Below, piece by piece: positions 24,541-35,662 of a stretch of 64,000 bases of DNA; position 1 is the first letter of the stretch; each line of letters opens with the position of its first letter. Under the pieces are notes generated by a model. The model saw only the letters and a list, made by a program, of their open reading frames with translations. It did not search any database and was not told where the DNA came from. Position numbers and translations under genes: made by a program. The DNA is from Calvatia gigantea (Eukaryota > Basidiomycota > Agaricomycetes > Agaricales > Lycoperdaceae): contig JACAAK010000010.1 of the NCBI GenBank assembly GCA_025093985.1, positions 645,501 through 709,500 of the forward strand. Direction: 5' to 3'.

Positions 24541-24940
24541 CTTTTGAAGACATGTAAGCGTAAGTAGTAAGGCCACAAGTCTCCATGTCTTCAGTGTAGA
24601 CTGTGCTACCGCTGGGCGAGCTGTCCTGTTACTGCTTCTTATTCCATAAAAAGTGATAATTTACAACAACTACCAGCCACCAACCCGTGCTAATGTTCCG
24701 TGATGTGATGGTAGAATTTGTCCAGGAGAGATAGATAGTTCGAATTGGCTTTGTACTTGACTAACTCTTTGTGAACAGTGGCTTATTTGGGGAGATGATG
24801 GAATACATTTCTGGCGATTTGATACATCACCAGATGCCCCAGTACGAGAACTTGAAACTTGTTCTTTAAGATTAAGATGACAAGACGAAACAAGAGCGCC
24901 CCTAAGTGGCCATCCCTCGAGGCTGAAGAGACCAGAGAGG

Positions 24941-25849
24941 CTAAAAATGGTATACCCATCGCCCCTCGGCGTCCGGCGTCGTCTCGGATCTAACCCCGTA
25001 ATACCACGAAATAGAGGACACAATTTCTCTCTCCCAATCGGGATCTACCTTGCACTCCGTTGTTATCATGTGATAGCGGTAAAGCAGGGAGAAAAGGTGC
25101 TTCAAATATTGATGTAACTGGGTGACTGGGACGTCAGGGAAATTCTTCAATGAGTCCTTCCCCATATCTCTGCTACCATAAAACTCCCAATGAGGGATCT
25201 GCTGCGCTTCATAATCCATAGTACATGTCACCTCTTGGATCATGCGCTCGTAGGTGACATTCTTGTAGTCCCCCGAAACAAGTCGACCGGACGCTGCCAT
25301 GAAGTTCCAAAAGATATAGGGAATCAGGGCAGCCTCAACGATGCGATGAAAGCCAAAGTGGTGACCCCAACTCAGCTGCTGCAGCGAGTAAAGGGGGACA
25401 CAGGGATGGTTTGCCAGCATGAGTAACGTCTCCGTCTGATTCTTGTGGATGAGAATCTTCACGACATCCGCAAGGTCGCCGTTGGATGTGGTATATCTTG
25501 GAGTGTGCATGGCATTAGGGTCAACAAAAGCAGATTCAATCCAATATTCAAGTTTCTGATTTCTGGAGTTGAGATATTCGGGGTACAGGTCCCGAAGCTC
25601 GTCAGAGAATAAGAGACCATTATGAGGTGGTTTAAGGTCGCAAGCTGGGGGGTGCTTATTGCGTTCTGTAGCAGAGAATTCGCGAATCGTTGAAATCATT
25701 TTTCGTACAAAATGGTTTAATTCCTTCGCTTGCGTAGGGCGATGCAAAGGGGCGAACCCTGTGCGAGGTGGCGTGAAGCGACAGTCTTCGTGGACGTATT
25801 CAAAGTTTGAGGTGAGGATATTCCATGGTATATTGTGTTCCTGATGCAT
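24941..25849 (-). CDS. Hypothetical protein, 302 aa
   Basis: One long open exon starting MHQEHNIPWNILTSNFEY. The product is hydrophilic and rich in His, Tyr and Trp, with no signal peptide or membrane segment. Regions such as FVRKMISTIREF and LHQYLKHLFSLLYRYH look helical. The reading frame is long against a stop-rich background on the other frames, which supports coding. The last codons (GRWVYHF) run across a GTATACC donor-like site, so further 3' exons, perhaps near 24500, are possible. Function unknown. Confidence 0.6.
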   Translation of the reverse strand: MHQEHNIPWNILTSNFEYVHEDCRFTPPRTGFAPLHRPTQAKELNHFVRKMISTIREFSATERNKHPPACDLKPPHNGLLFSDELRDLYPEYLNSRNQKLEYWIESAFVDPNAMHTPRYTTSNGDLADVVKILIHKNQTETLLMLANHPCVPLYSLQQLSWGHHFGFHRIVEAALIPYIFWNFMAASGRLVSGDYKNVTYERMIQEVTCTMDYEAQQIPHWEFYGSRDMGKDSLKNFPDVPVTQLHQYLKHLFSLLYRYHMITTECKVDPDWEREIVSSISWYYGVRSETTPDAEGRWVYHF

Positions 25850-26181
25850 CTACGTAGTATTTATTAGCTCAGGGGGGTTAGATTAAGATACTTGATGTGG
25901 GGGAGGGAGCTAATTTTCTCGTACCCGATAGTTCTTTGACCAGTTCTCGGGATCTCGGCACTTTTGTTGAAAGAGGGACGATCAGAAACGGCCATATCTG
26001 TGATTCGAATGTTGAAACTCCGACTCGATTTCACACCTTGCACACACAGAGCGTCAAAGACAGCGACGGCAACGACATCGACCGCCCCCTACAGTGTGCA
26101 ATATTTCTTTACTTGCCGTCTGCGTCGATCTCGAAGCTGTTCAACACGATTGGCCCGGCTTAATTTTCAAGTGCACGCAAG

Positions 26182-26796
26182 ATGAAGCTGGTCAGGTATG
26201 TATACCACAATTTCCTATCGGTTTTTTCATCTGCATAGGCGAAAGCCGACTCTACCGCCCGGAGGTTAGTTGGAGCCATATCGAGTGTAATATCTAGTGC
26301 GCTCAGTTGTGCGCGTGGGATGAGGTTGGATTGGCGCGGATGCCTTGAGGAGCGATGCGATTATGGTATTAAATCTCACCTCTCCGTTTTCTAGATTTTT
26401 GATGAAATTGAACAACGAGACGGTGACAATCGAGCTCAAAAATGGTTCAATAGTGCACGGCACAATAACCGGTGAAGCTCCCTCTCAAGTCATCTGCTGG
26501 TACCTTCGTGCTAATATCTATTAGGTGTGGACATGCAGATGAACACTCATCTCAAAACTGTTAAAATGACAACACGCAACCGCGATCCACAAAGCCTCGA
26601 CACCCTCTCTATCCGTGGAAACAACATCCGATATTTCGTTCTTCCTGATGCTTTGCCGCTAGACACTCTACTCGTTGATGATGCACCCAAACCCAAGGGT
26701 CGCAAAAAGGACGACACTCGGGGACGAGGACGAGGAAGTCGTGGGGTGGATCGCGGACGTGGAAGGGGCAGGGGCCGCGGAAGGGGACGCCCTTAG
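26182..26796 (+). CDS. SMD1: Small nuclear ribonucleoprotein Sm D1
   Basis: Three exons, 26182-26195, 26395-26471 and 26525-26796, total 363 nt, coding 120 aa. The first coding exon is only 14 nt (MKLV plus two bases). The Sm fold is complete: Sm1 motif [20 protein letters not shown], then [14 protein letters not shown], and Sm2 [18 protein letters not shown]. It ends with a GRGRG-rich Arg-Gly tail (codons spanning 26713-26793), the part that is symmetrically dimethylated in other eukaryotes. Sm D1 pairs with Sm D2 in the heptameric ring on U1, U2, U4 and U5 snRNAs for splicing. Length and motifs match the usual 110-125 aa protein. Confidence 0.96.
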
Positions 26797-27844
26797 TCGT
26801 ATCCCAATGGCTCCGATTTCTTGTTGTGTGCACCTGCGTATTTTCGTGTCCTGGTACAAAAGTGTAATCTTGGGTATCCCATTTCTGTAATCGTGATCCC
26901 CGAAACCCCGCCTCAGTAGTCCAGCCCATCACTGACGACGTCTTGTCCATAGTATACCCGAATTACATGTTTATTCGTTATGCTCCAGACAAGATCTTGT
27001 GACCACCGCCTGAGACATATCAGTCGCTCACGAGTATGCAAAATGGACCGAAACGCCTGACGCTGGGGCCTAGAAAAGCCATCTCGGAATTTGTTAACAC
27101 CCATTCATTCTGTGGAGTATTCAACAATGAATATCTGGCTGTCCTCGGGCCCTCTTACCTCCGGGTTTTAAGAGCGCCCAGCGATAACCCACCCTCCTTC
27201 CCATCAGAGGTTGCATCCCGACCTGACTGTCCGACTCGCTCCATTGCACCGACAGAGGTGCACTCCGCGTTCAACCACGTCCACGGCTGAATCCAGAGTC
27301 ACATCTTTCACTGGTTTGGTGCCCCGGGCGTGAACCGCCTCTCTCGCATAGTCTCTGATGGCGGGGGGTCTACTATCCCAACCGATCATTAACTGATACT
27401 TCCCAATGCGTGACCATTTATCGCCGTAAACCCTGGGGTCAAACGCTCGGGAATAAAAGCGGAAAGGTGAAGAAGAGAGAATATGTACGTGTACGTGCGT
27501 TATTTCTGGAGCCGCTGATAAGCTATCTGTCGTTCGAAAAATAATGCACATATATAAGTGTTTTCTCCTCTTCACGTTTCCCCTCATATTCCCTCCCAAG
27601 CATTTGATCTCCAGTGTTTAAGAATCGCATGGGCCAAGCCACACTTCTCCTCTTCTTTCAAGTCTATAAATTCCGCACCCCTCGTTGAGATGGGGAGTAT
27701 CGAACTTGGTAAGTGATTCTTCCTCCATTACCCTATCATTCGCCAACGAGACCTTAGACCCACAACTCGAGTTCATCTACGAATACCAAACCCCTACACG
27801 ACCCCATTCTCATATCTTTCATACCTCTCCACACTACGACTATC
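26797..27844. other. Intergenic after Sm D1
   Basis: About 1 kb with only short frames on both strands. No recognisable gene, repeat or RNA. Probably Sm D1 3' UTR and the upstream region of the small ORFs beginning at 27845. Confidence 0.4.
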
Positions 27845-28425
27845 ATGACATTCATTGCCCGTCTCAATACTGTGGTTAAGAAGGTCGCGACAAAGATCCG
27901 TCGCGAACTCGTCTCGCCGCCGAAAAGCGAAACAATTAGTTATCACGGCGTCCGCGCCTCGACTTCGAATATGTTGTCGGATACCACGGTGTCGTGTTGT
28001 TCTGCCCCTATACACATCCCTAACTCGAATGTTTTACCAGGAACGACCTCCGGGCTCGCCGCCTCCCCCCTTCACTTCCACTGGTATGCCCCTGTCCAGT
28101 TTGCGCTGACATTCGAGCAGCTCGAGCATCCCGATACACCCAGGCTCGCGATCCCTCTCGTCGTCCCGTTCTCAAAACATCGTCCTTGAAAAGACGCCCC
28201 CGACCGCAGCCCCCGCCAGGGTTTGTGATAACGAACGAGCCCGACCTCAATTCTGGTAATCCTTTGAACTATAGATATGAGATTGACCGAGCCCAACTAG
28301 CTGCCGCCATCGATCGATTTTTCAGCCAGCCTCCAATCGACGCTTGCGAAGAAGGCGACGAGCTTGACGAATTAACGAACTATACCCCAGAACCGCAGGA
28401 GGATAGCGAGGACAGTAGCGCGTGA
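27845..28425 (+). CDS. Small unknown gene, two overlapping frames
   Basis: A first frame (27845-28189) encodes a basic N-terminus, MTFIARLNTVVKKVATKIRR, then a Ser/Thr/Pro-rich stretch. A second frame from about 28186 to 28425 begins RRPRPQPPPGFVI and ends in an acidic tail (EEGDELDEL...EDSEDSS). Basic head and acidic tail could belong to one protein joined by an unseen intron or a one-base slip at 28186-28190. No domain recognised. Confidence 0.4.
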
Positions 28426-29275
28426 CGACGCCATTCAGTTATTTGGAGGCGTTCTGTGGAGTGACATTTGGTTTTAAATTTGACACTTGATTTTTTCTGT
28501 TTGTACTCTCAACGCATTCACAGACATTGTTTCGGACTTGTACTATCTAGAGCGTAGACATTGGACTTGCTTCTCCTTTTCTCTCTCGGTTGTATCACTT
28601 CATCGTCTCGGACTATTCATAATCTTACTTCACAACTCCATTATCTGCGTAGAACTATCAAGGATGGCTAAGAAATATCTAGGCTCTGGGGTGCCTCCGG
28701 CAGAGGACGCGGTCCGCCAAGAGCGCTCATTTTCAATCGGAAACTTGGGTAAGGGGTAAAGACAGCAACGAAATCCTAACCCGTTCTCGTGTTGTTGTCA
28801 ATGGAAGAATAGGGGAGGGAGTGGAAGAGGAAGGAGGAGGGAGGATGGCAACGTAGTCTTAGGCGTTGCATCGGGCAACCTAAAGCAGAGGGGTATGTTC
28901 CTTGCACACTCATACAAAATATTTGGCGGAAAATGCGAGGGTGGGTGAGATAGATCTCGCCTGTTGGGCTTCTCTGGGCCCTTTTGGGGTAAAGGAATTT
29001 CGTAAACGAGGAAGAATCGTGGCTTAGATGATTTATGGTTGACTCAATCATAGTATGACGAGAAAGTTGAATGGATTGGCCGGGGAACAGGGGCCGATTG
29101 CACCAAGAATGATTTCGGAAAGCGGGAAAACAGACGGGGCACGGAGGATCTCTGCGTGGATCCAACTACAGAAAGCTTCCAAAAAAAATCTATCATGCAA
29201 AACCGAAGCATTGAACAAGTAATCAAGACATCGCCATCAGAAAGCAAAAAGCGAACATTCAAAGCCCTACCCGTA
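28426..29275. other. Convergent intergenic region
   Basis: Between the acidic-tail ORF (+) and the HCNGP-like gene stop (-). Pyrimidine-rich on the left, purine-rich GGAGGAGGGAGG near 28835. No supported gene. Confidence 0.4.
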
Positions 29276-30675
29276 CTAAGCCTTCTCCTTCTCCCTCACC
29301 TTACTTGAGTACGAATATCCCTGTCCTTGACCATATGGCTGATACCGACTCGGCCGCTTTCCGCCACCTAGCACAGCAGTACCATGTCCAGTCCGTCCCA
29401 GTCCATGATCGGCGCCGTAGGTACTCCCAGAATCATAGCTCTTAGCACTCCCTAATGGTAGTGCTGCTGAGGTCGATGACGACGACGATGTGAATGCGAT
29501 TTGTGAACGTTTCCCGGATGTTTGCACCGCGATTTGTTTGTCCGTACGGAATTTTTGTTGATCGGCTTGAGTTGGAGAGGGAAATGCGAGCGAGGAACCG
29601 CCGAATATTAAAGCGAGGAGGATACAATGCGTTGTAATTCACGCGTTTCAGACAAAGAATGAGCGGTACCCAGTCCCCGGCGCCGAAAGCGGTCGATCCA
29701 TTTCGACAATGCAAGATAAAGGAGAAGGGGATTCATATTAGTATTCGCCTTGGACTTCTCGGAAGTACGTTCGCTAGGATGTGAGGGCTCACCAAGTTTT
29801 TCAGCGAACCATTCGTCCTGCAGGTCTTCGGGGTCCCAAATGTGTCTGGGGAAATTAGTGACGCGTTCATCCACGTCGACGAATTCCACGAGTTTGGCGT
29901 AGAGGTGGGGGTTGCGGAAGGAGCGGTTGGACATGAGGGAATCATTAAAGTGTTTTGGGTTGTGGGGGTCGTGTTTCAAAGTGCTGAACTGGGCAAGCTT
30001 TGCCTGGAATGGAAAAATCATCAAAATGGGAAAAAATGGGGAGGAAAAGTTCGACAGACCTGAAGAGATGGATTGCAAGGCTCTGTTGAGGGAGGTGGGA
30101 TCCCCCAGTCCCCAACGCCAAGAATCGGTGGAGGTTTAAGGATGGTACGGATGCGAGCAAGTTCATCTTCGGGTTGCGTCAGCGCCCGGTCCGGGTCCGA
30201 TATTCGGTCCTGAGGTAGTTCTGAATTCGGGGAAACTTGAGGTTCGTTTAAACTTTCACGAAGAGTTTCTGAATGCGTGGGTGATAGTTCTTGTCTCTTC
30301 TCTTTAGCGTCTTGCGCGGGCAGGGCGCGAAGATGGCTCTTATGGAGGTTACTTGGCCGTTTGATTATGATTTGAGATTTCTGCACCCGTCGTGCTGCGT
30401 AACCCTTTAGAAGTAGTATTTATATAAAGTATGTCACTACTCACAGTCTGTTGAGGATTTATTGCCAATCTTCAGTTCTTTATCCTAGCCGAAACAGAAA
30501 CAGGATACAGCGAGCAAGAGGGAAACACCTAAACTCGACTGAGAAACGCTGTGGCTCACATTCTGCGCCTGGGGAGATTCAGAGTCACTCTGCGAGTCAT
30601 CGTCGTATGCGACTAGGCCTGTGAGGTCGTCAGTTGGAAGCCAAGGTGGATTTTATGGCAGGACATACCATGCAT
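29276..30675 (-). CDS. HCNGP/SAP30BP-like transcriptional regulator
   Basis: Minus-strand multi-exon gene. A 7-nt first coding exon (30675-30669, ATGCATG) joins 30618-30560 to give [19 protein letters not shown], the typical LVAY plus acidic N-terminus of this family. The following short exon could not be fixed. The HCNGP core lies in 30378-29733: [14 protein letters not shown], then [20 protein letters not shown], and [16 protein letters not shown]-terminal piece in 29560-29276 has SGKRSQIAF and a Gly/Tyr-rich end. Human SAP30BP/HCNGP is a nuclear protein linked to transcriptional repression and splicing of short introns, which is of interest because introns here are very short. Start region and one internal junction remain unresolved. 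Confidence 0.8.
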
Positions 30676-30717
30676 AGTGGTGGTCAAAGGACAAGAAGCG
30701 TGTGAATTTCGGCACAA

Positions 30718-32223
30718 ATGCGCTTGACCTCTTTCCTCCATCTACTCGGAATATTATACGTGACATGGGCACTCAACACAACTGTCGTCCATGATTTCTT
30801 TGGACGCAATGCAGCGCCTGGTGCGTCTGCACACACGAATAACTGGGCCGTGCTCGTTTGTGCGTCACGGTACTGGTTCAACTACAGAGTATGTCTGAAA
30901 TCTTCGAGATTACCACCAACTGACCACGGTAACAGCACATGGCCAATGCCCTCGGAATGTGCGTTTAACCCATATGTTATTCAAAGGTCATCCTCTCAAG
31001 AATGCGGACACCTAGGTACCGGACTGTCAAGCGGCTCGGCATACCAGACTCAAATATTATCCTCATGCTGGCCGATGACGTTTCCTGTAATCTGCGTAAC
31101 AAGTTCCCTGGAAGTGTTTATGCCAATCCCGGGCGACATCTGGACCTTTATGGCGACAACATTGAGGTGGACTACCGTGGTTATGAGGTGACCGTCGAGA
31201 ATTTCATCCGAGTTCTCACTGGTGCGTTCATCACTGACTAAGTCTCATTTGTGGTGACTTGATCCATTCGTGTTCCTGATGGTGCAGGCAGAATGGACCA
31301 TTCTGTCCCTCGCTCCAAACGTCTTCTAACAGACGAACGCTCGAACATCTTCGTCTATATGACAGGACATGGCGGTAATGAATTCCTCAAGTTCCAAGAC
31401 AACGAGGAAATCAGCGCATTCGATATCGCCGACGCGTTTGAACAGATGTATCAGAAGAAGCGGTACCCTTAATTTCTTTCTCCCGTTTATACCTCGGTAT
31501 TCACGACGTCATGGCAGCTACAATGAAATCTTCTTCATGATCGATACCTGTCAAGCGAACACCATGTACTCCAAGTTTTACTCTCCCAATATTCTTGCTA
31601 CAGGCTCTTCCGAACTCGGAGAGAATTCCTACTCCGTGCGTGTTTTTCTATCACAGCTAGGCGCTAAAGTATAGTAACCAACCCTCCTAGTATGCCAACG
31701 ACAACGATGTGGGAGTGGCTGTGATTGATGCCTTTACTCATTACGTCCTCGATTACATGGAAGGCATTAACAAAACCAGTCAAATGACCATGAAAGGATC
31801 TAGTTCGTCGTCCCTCACTTGTACAAATGTCCTATCCTGACCTGTTACCTGGTTTATTAGTTCAATACCTACGACCCCGGAAAGATTAACTCTCATCCTG
31901 GTGTTCGAAGTGATTTATTCCGTCGTCCACCTAGATAAGGCCCTCATTACAGGACTTCTTCGGAGGAGTTTCGCAAGCAGAAATCATACCCACGGGTGAG
32001 GACGCCGACGAACCAGAGCTCGAGTCTCCTCTAAGGACCCAGCGAACGACACATCCTCAGACCTATACCGTGCTGTCGCCAGTACCTTACGTTCCTCTAT
32101 CACCAGCAAGTACCAAAGATAACATGTCAAGTCCACAGGACGATTCAACTATGGAGTGGTCTTATACTTGTCGTCGGACTCACTGGTTGGGTTTTCATGC
32201 CTAGCCGCAAGGGCAAATCATGA
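30718..32223 (+). CDS. GPI8: GPI-anchor transamidase catalytic subunit (GPI8/PIG-K), frame-broken at 3' end
   Basis: Peptidase C13-like subunit that cleaves the C-terminal signal of precursor proteins and attaches the GPI anchor in the ER. Exons: 30718-30888, 30936-30958, 31016-31221, 31288-31462, 31518-31635, 31691-about 31807, then 31861 onward. A signal peptide leads to [17 protein letters not shown]. The catalytic His lies in [10 protein letters not shown] and the Cys in MIDTCQA. Later pieces are [42 protein letters not shown] and the membrane helix [12 protein letters not shown], ending at 32221-32223. These pieces lie in different frames: single-base slips occur near 31793-31799, 31929, 31952 and before 32150. 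The protease domain is intact; the C-terminal quarter is not, as the sequence stands. Confidence 0.88.
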
Positions 32224-32478
32224 CCAATGTAGCCCGTTTCCGATACCAACGAATAGAAGAACGCTTTGGATACTCTTTTTTTGGACACATCTCAAAATAT
32301 CATCATATACTTCGACAACTTGATTTTCATCTTTGGAGCATTTACAGCTGTACTTTGTTTCACAGGTTTATGGGTATCAAGATACTCCGCCTTCCATGCT
32401 CGAACTTTAAGATCCTCGGGCCATGCTACGGCACAATATTCGTAAACAACAATTTTAACAACCGACATCATTGGAAAC

Positions 32479-33556
32479 TCACCGCTCCAATCCGGCAGCA
32501 TCGCCATTAAACAAGTCTTGATCGCCAGGGTTTGGTCCAGAATCCGCATACTGCCAGAAAGTCGTGAACCTATACCCAGGGGGATCAACATCCGCCAACG
32601 ACACCGATTGAATTATTGCAAGCTTAAAAGAAAAACTCACGCATATCCAGAAGGGAGCGGTCCAATAGATGACGCATAGCGAGCGATCCAGAGCGGATTA
32701 GTCGACGAGAAAGCAGCGCTGTTACCCGTGCAGGTCGTCCACCAGTCCGTGGTGGTGTAGATGATCGGGAATCTGGGGAATGAGTTGCCCGAGTGAGTTA
32801 CTTCCGCAATTTGCGAGTCGAGATCCGAGATAAACTTACCGGCCAGTTTTGGATTCATATGTGTTGGAAAAGTCACGGACCCAAGAGACCATTGCAGAGG
32901 CAGCTTAGGACCAGTAGCATTCAGCACCGTTGGGGTTATCTAGTCAATTCGGAATCCTGTGAGTTTCTTTTTACTTACTACTTGCGATCGGAGGGCTTAC
33001 ATTCAATGTCGAGGACACCAGGAAGCGTGATGCCTGTCGATTTTGTGCCATCAGGACTATTTTCCATCCAGCAACAATGGAAGCACACTCACCATCAGCA
33101 CTCCATCCACCTTATATGACAACATATCTCAGCTTGAATTCACTCATTTAGAGATTCACACTTGCCTCCGTGCGCAAGGAAGAAATTCGCCTGTGTAGCA
33201 CCGGAGCTACTATCAGGGGTGCGCGAAATGATAGGCACCGCGAATGAGACCAACGTTCGTAGCACCAGTGTACTGGCTATTGAACGAGCTGCTGATAAAA
33301 GCTACCAGTCACCCAAGAGAGGGGCGTTACACCTGCTGACTTAATGCCACTCGGGAGAAGACTCACTGGTTCCCTCGGTCGCCTTGATGAACGCAAAGCT
33401 GATACCGTTAGCCTTGACAGTGTTCCAGTTCACATTTGGCTGGAACCCCGAGACATCTATCCCTTGAGGCTGAGATTGTCTGCCTGTGCAAGGGTACTAT
33501 TAAGCGGGCTTGCGAGAGCGGCAGTAGCTAAACTGAGAAGAGCGAAGGAACTTCAT
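32479..33556 (-). pseudogene. Secreted GH25 muramidase (lysozyme), several apparent frameshifts
   Basis: Minus-strand gene from ATG 33556 to TGA 32479-32481. Family pieces in order: a signal peptide (FALLSLATAALAS), [63 protein letters not shown], a TIM-barrel segment with FPIIYTTTDWW, PLWIARYASSIGPLPSG and TFWQYADSGPNPGDQD. GH25 enzymes cleave MurNAc-GlcNAc bonds of bacterial peptidoglycan, and the Asp and LDIE acidic residues are present. The pieces do not share one frame: extra bases are inferred near 33548 and 33219, and the frame shifts again near 33464. It is either a young pseudogene or badly called sequence. It converges with GPI8, 255 bases apart. Confidence 0.82.
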
Positions 33557-35226
33557 AGTAACTCAAGAGGGAGAACCAGTGAATCGGCCAAATTCAAGGA
33601 CATTTATACGTTTCCATGCCAGTGTCCTCATAAGTGCTTTGTCACAAGAAACTTGGTGTGGGTATATTGCGATGTATTCTGGACACTGGTGGTATAAATC
33701 ATATTTAAAATCCGGCTAAGTTGTGATCTATCTGATGCACAGGTTATAAATTAGAAGCAAGAAATTGAGAGAAAATCGATGAAACCCATATGCTCGGCAC
33801 CCTCTGTTGCTTCGGCTATATCTTATCCTACACTCGGAACTTTAGAATACTGTATCATCTGATACCCGACCACTCAGAGCCAGTATTCTCCATGGTGTGC
33901 CCATGTGCTTCCGGCTGCGGTAATCTCCTTGGGAGGCACCCGGCTCATTCTCATCCCTACAATACATGCGAGAGCACGCCCCACTCTTGAGAGGCTATAC
34001 ACTTCCTAGGGAAATGGGACAGCCAATTATGCATCTCCGACTATAAATAACCACCAGTCCAGATGGAATATCCTGTTGAGAAGGAAACGAAGCTATCAGC
34101 AGGACGAAGTGTGTCGCGAAGGTGGAGCCCATCTTGGGTGACATGGGTATATTGATGCTGTCGGTGACGCAAAGAGAAGGCATATCGCCCGAGGTTGCGC
34201 TCCGTCGCAGGAACGCTGATAATAGCTGACCTGACTTATCAATAACTCGACCACAGGCTAACCCCGCGGAAGCCCAGTTCATCTTAGTCCAGTGGCTTTC
34301 GCGATAGCTACGTCGCTCCGGCCTTATTTGGTCGTCCAGGGACCAGTATTAGGCTTATCGTTGCTAATCCAAGGCGCGAGATCGACCAGAATGGGTCTAT
34401 GGGTCATCCAACGTTAAGCATGCTGCCACACAACACGTGCAAGTTCTAATGAGACAAGAGTAGCGTATGATGCAGAAAAAAATCTCAGCAAGAGGGCCTC
34501 CTTGTTATTTATGACAACGTTCCCCCTAGCTGACAGTGGTACGTGTGTTTTCGAGTTTCGTACCTATGCGACCACATTTCCGTTCTGTGTCTTTTTTGTC
34601 CTTGAAATGAATGCCTCTTAGGGTTAGAGTCAGGATTCTGGGCCAAGGGACGATTGAGAGGGGACAGAAAAGCGTCGAGCTAACTCGCGTTATTGATCCG
34701 TTTGGAAAACCGGAGAGACATGAGATGGAGCGACTGATAGATGCTGAGTCGAGAACGCAAAAAGGTGGGCCAGTAGTTATACACGCACCCAGAGGTTTTT
34801 TTGCATCGAGCCGGATCGAATGTCCATTATTGACCGTCCTAGAACCTGTGATCCAGTTGAACGACGAGCTGCCAAGCGGTCGGACTCTGGAGAAATCGTT
34901 TGAAGCGAGCCGTAAAAACACGGGTAAATCTCACTCGCTGGATTGAAAAGACGTGAAGGCCGAGTGTCTGGGACTGAGGGGACAAAAGCTTTAAATTGGT
35001 CAAGAGGATGGAAGGGATGCGCGATGGGGGCTCGGAGCTTTGGTGCGCAAGCCTGGGAGACCCACACACACCTTCTTTTGCTATTTTGACTATTCTCTGA
35101 GAAGGCTCAGGAGGCCGAAATACCCGCAACCCCGACAAGTCAAAAGATACTGAGAAAAGGAGCCAACGACAAGGGCAAACCGGTCGTGATTGAATATTGA
35201 AATATTGAAGCGCAGCGTCCGGAGCG
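33557..35226. other. Intergenic, no gene recognised
   Basis: About 1.7 kb between the GH25 start and the next candidate ORF. A plus-strand frame at 34611-34946 and overlapping minus-strand frames have no recognisable domain. No transposon ends seen. Confidence 0.4.
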
Positions 35227-35616
35227 TTAGTGAAAGTCACCACGAAAGCCAGAAGTAGGTTTGAGCTTGTTCTTTCCGTTTATTTGTAAGTAGGCGCTTG
35301 TTCCTAGCGGGAAATTGGAATCGGTAATCGTGACACACACGTCACAACGCAGATCTCCACACAATGGCAAAGTTATCTCAAATACATCTTGCCTGTACCT
35401 CCCCTCCATTGATTCCGTTTCATGGTCGACAAAAAATCTGGTAAGAGAAGTGTGCAATGGATCGCTTCCAAAAAATACAACGACCATGAAGAAATCAGTC
35501 CTCTCCCACCCCGCACCAACCGCCCACCCAATGTCCCTGCATGTCAGGGCCTTGTTCTTTGTTTCGGAATAAGGAAGGGGACACGAGGCTGTTAAAAACC
35601 GCCTGTCAGGCGTCAT
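35227..35616 (-). CDS. Possible small protein upstream of the NACHT gene
   Basis: A 129-codon minus-strand frame, divergent from the NACHT gene that starts 47 bases away at 35663. Its middle has alternating hydrophobic strands (FFMVVVFFGSDP, DVFEITLPLCGDLRCDVCV) that could form a beta-sandwich such as a C2-like fold. Recognition is weak and the frame may be a chance ORF. Confidence 0.3.
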   Translation of the reverse strand: MTPDRRFLTASCPLPYSETKNKALTCRDIGWAVGAGWERTDFFMVVVFFGSDPLHTSLTRFFVDHETESMEGRYRQDVFEITLPLCGDLRCDVCVTITDSNFPLGTSAYLQINGKNKLKPTSGFRGDFH

Positions 35617-35662
35617 TTCTTGCCCCTTTCTTTCATCCCCTTACCCATACTAGCCCTTGAGG

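Noticed and set aside
34611..34946. Plus-strand 111-codon frame.
   Set aside because: Overlapped by equally long minus-strand frames, no domain, no splice context.
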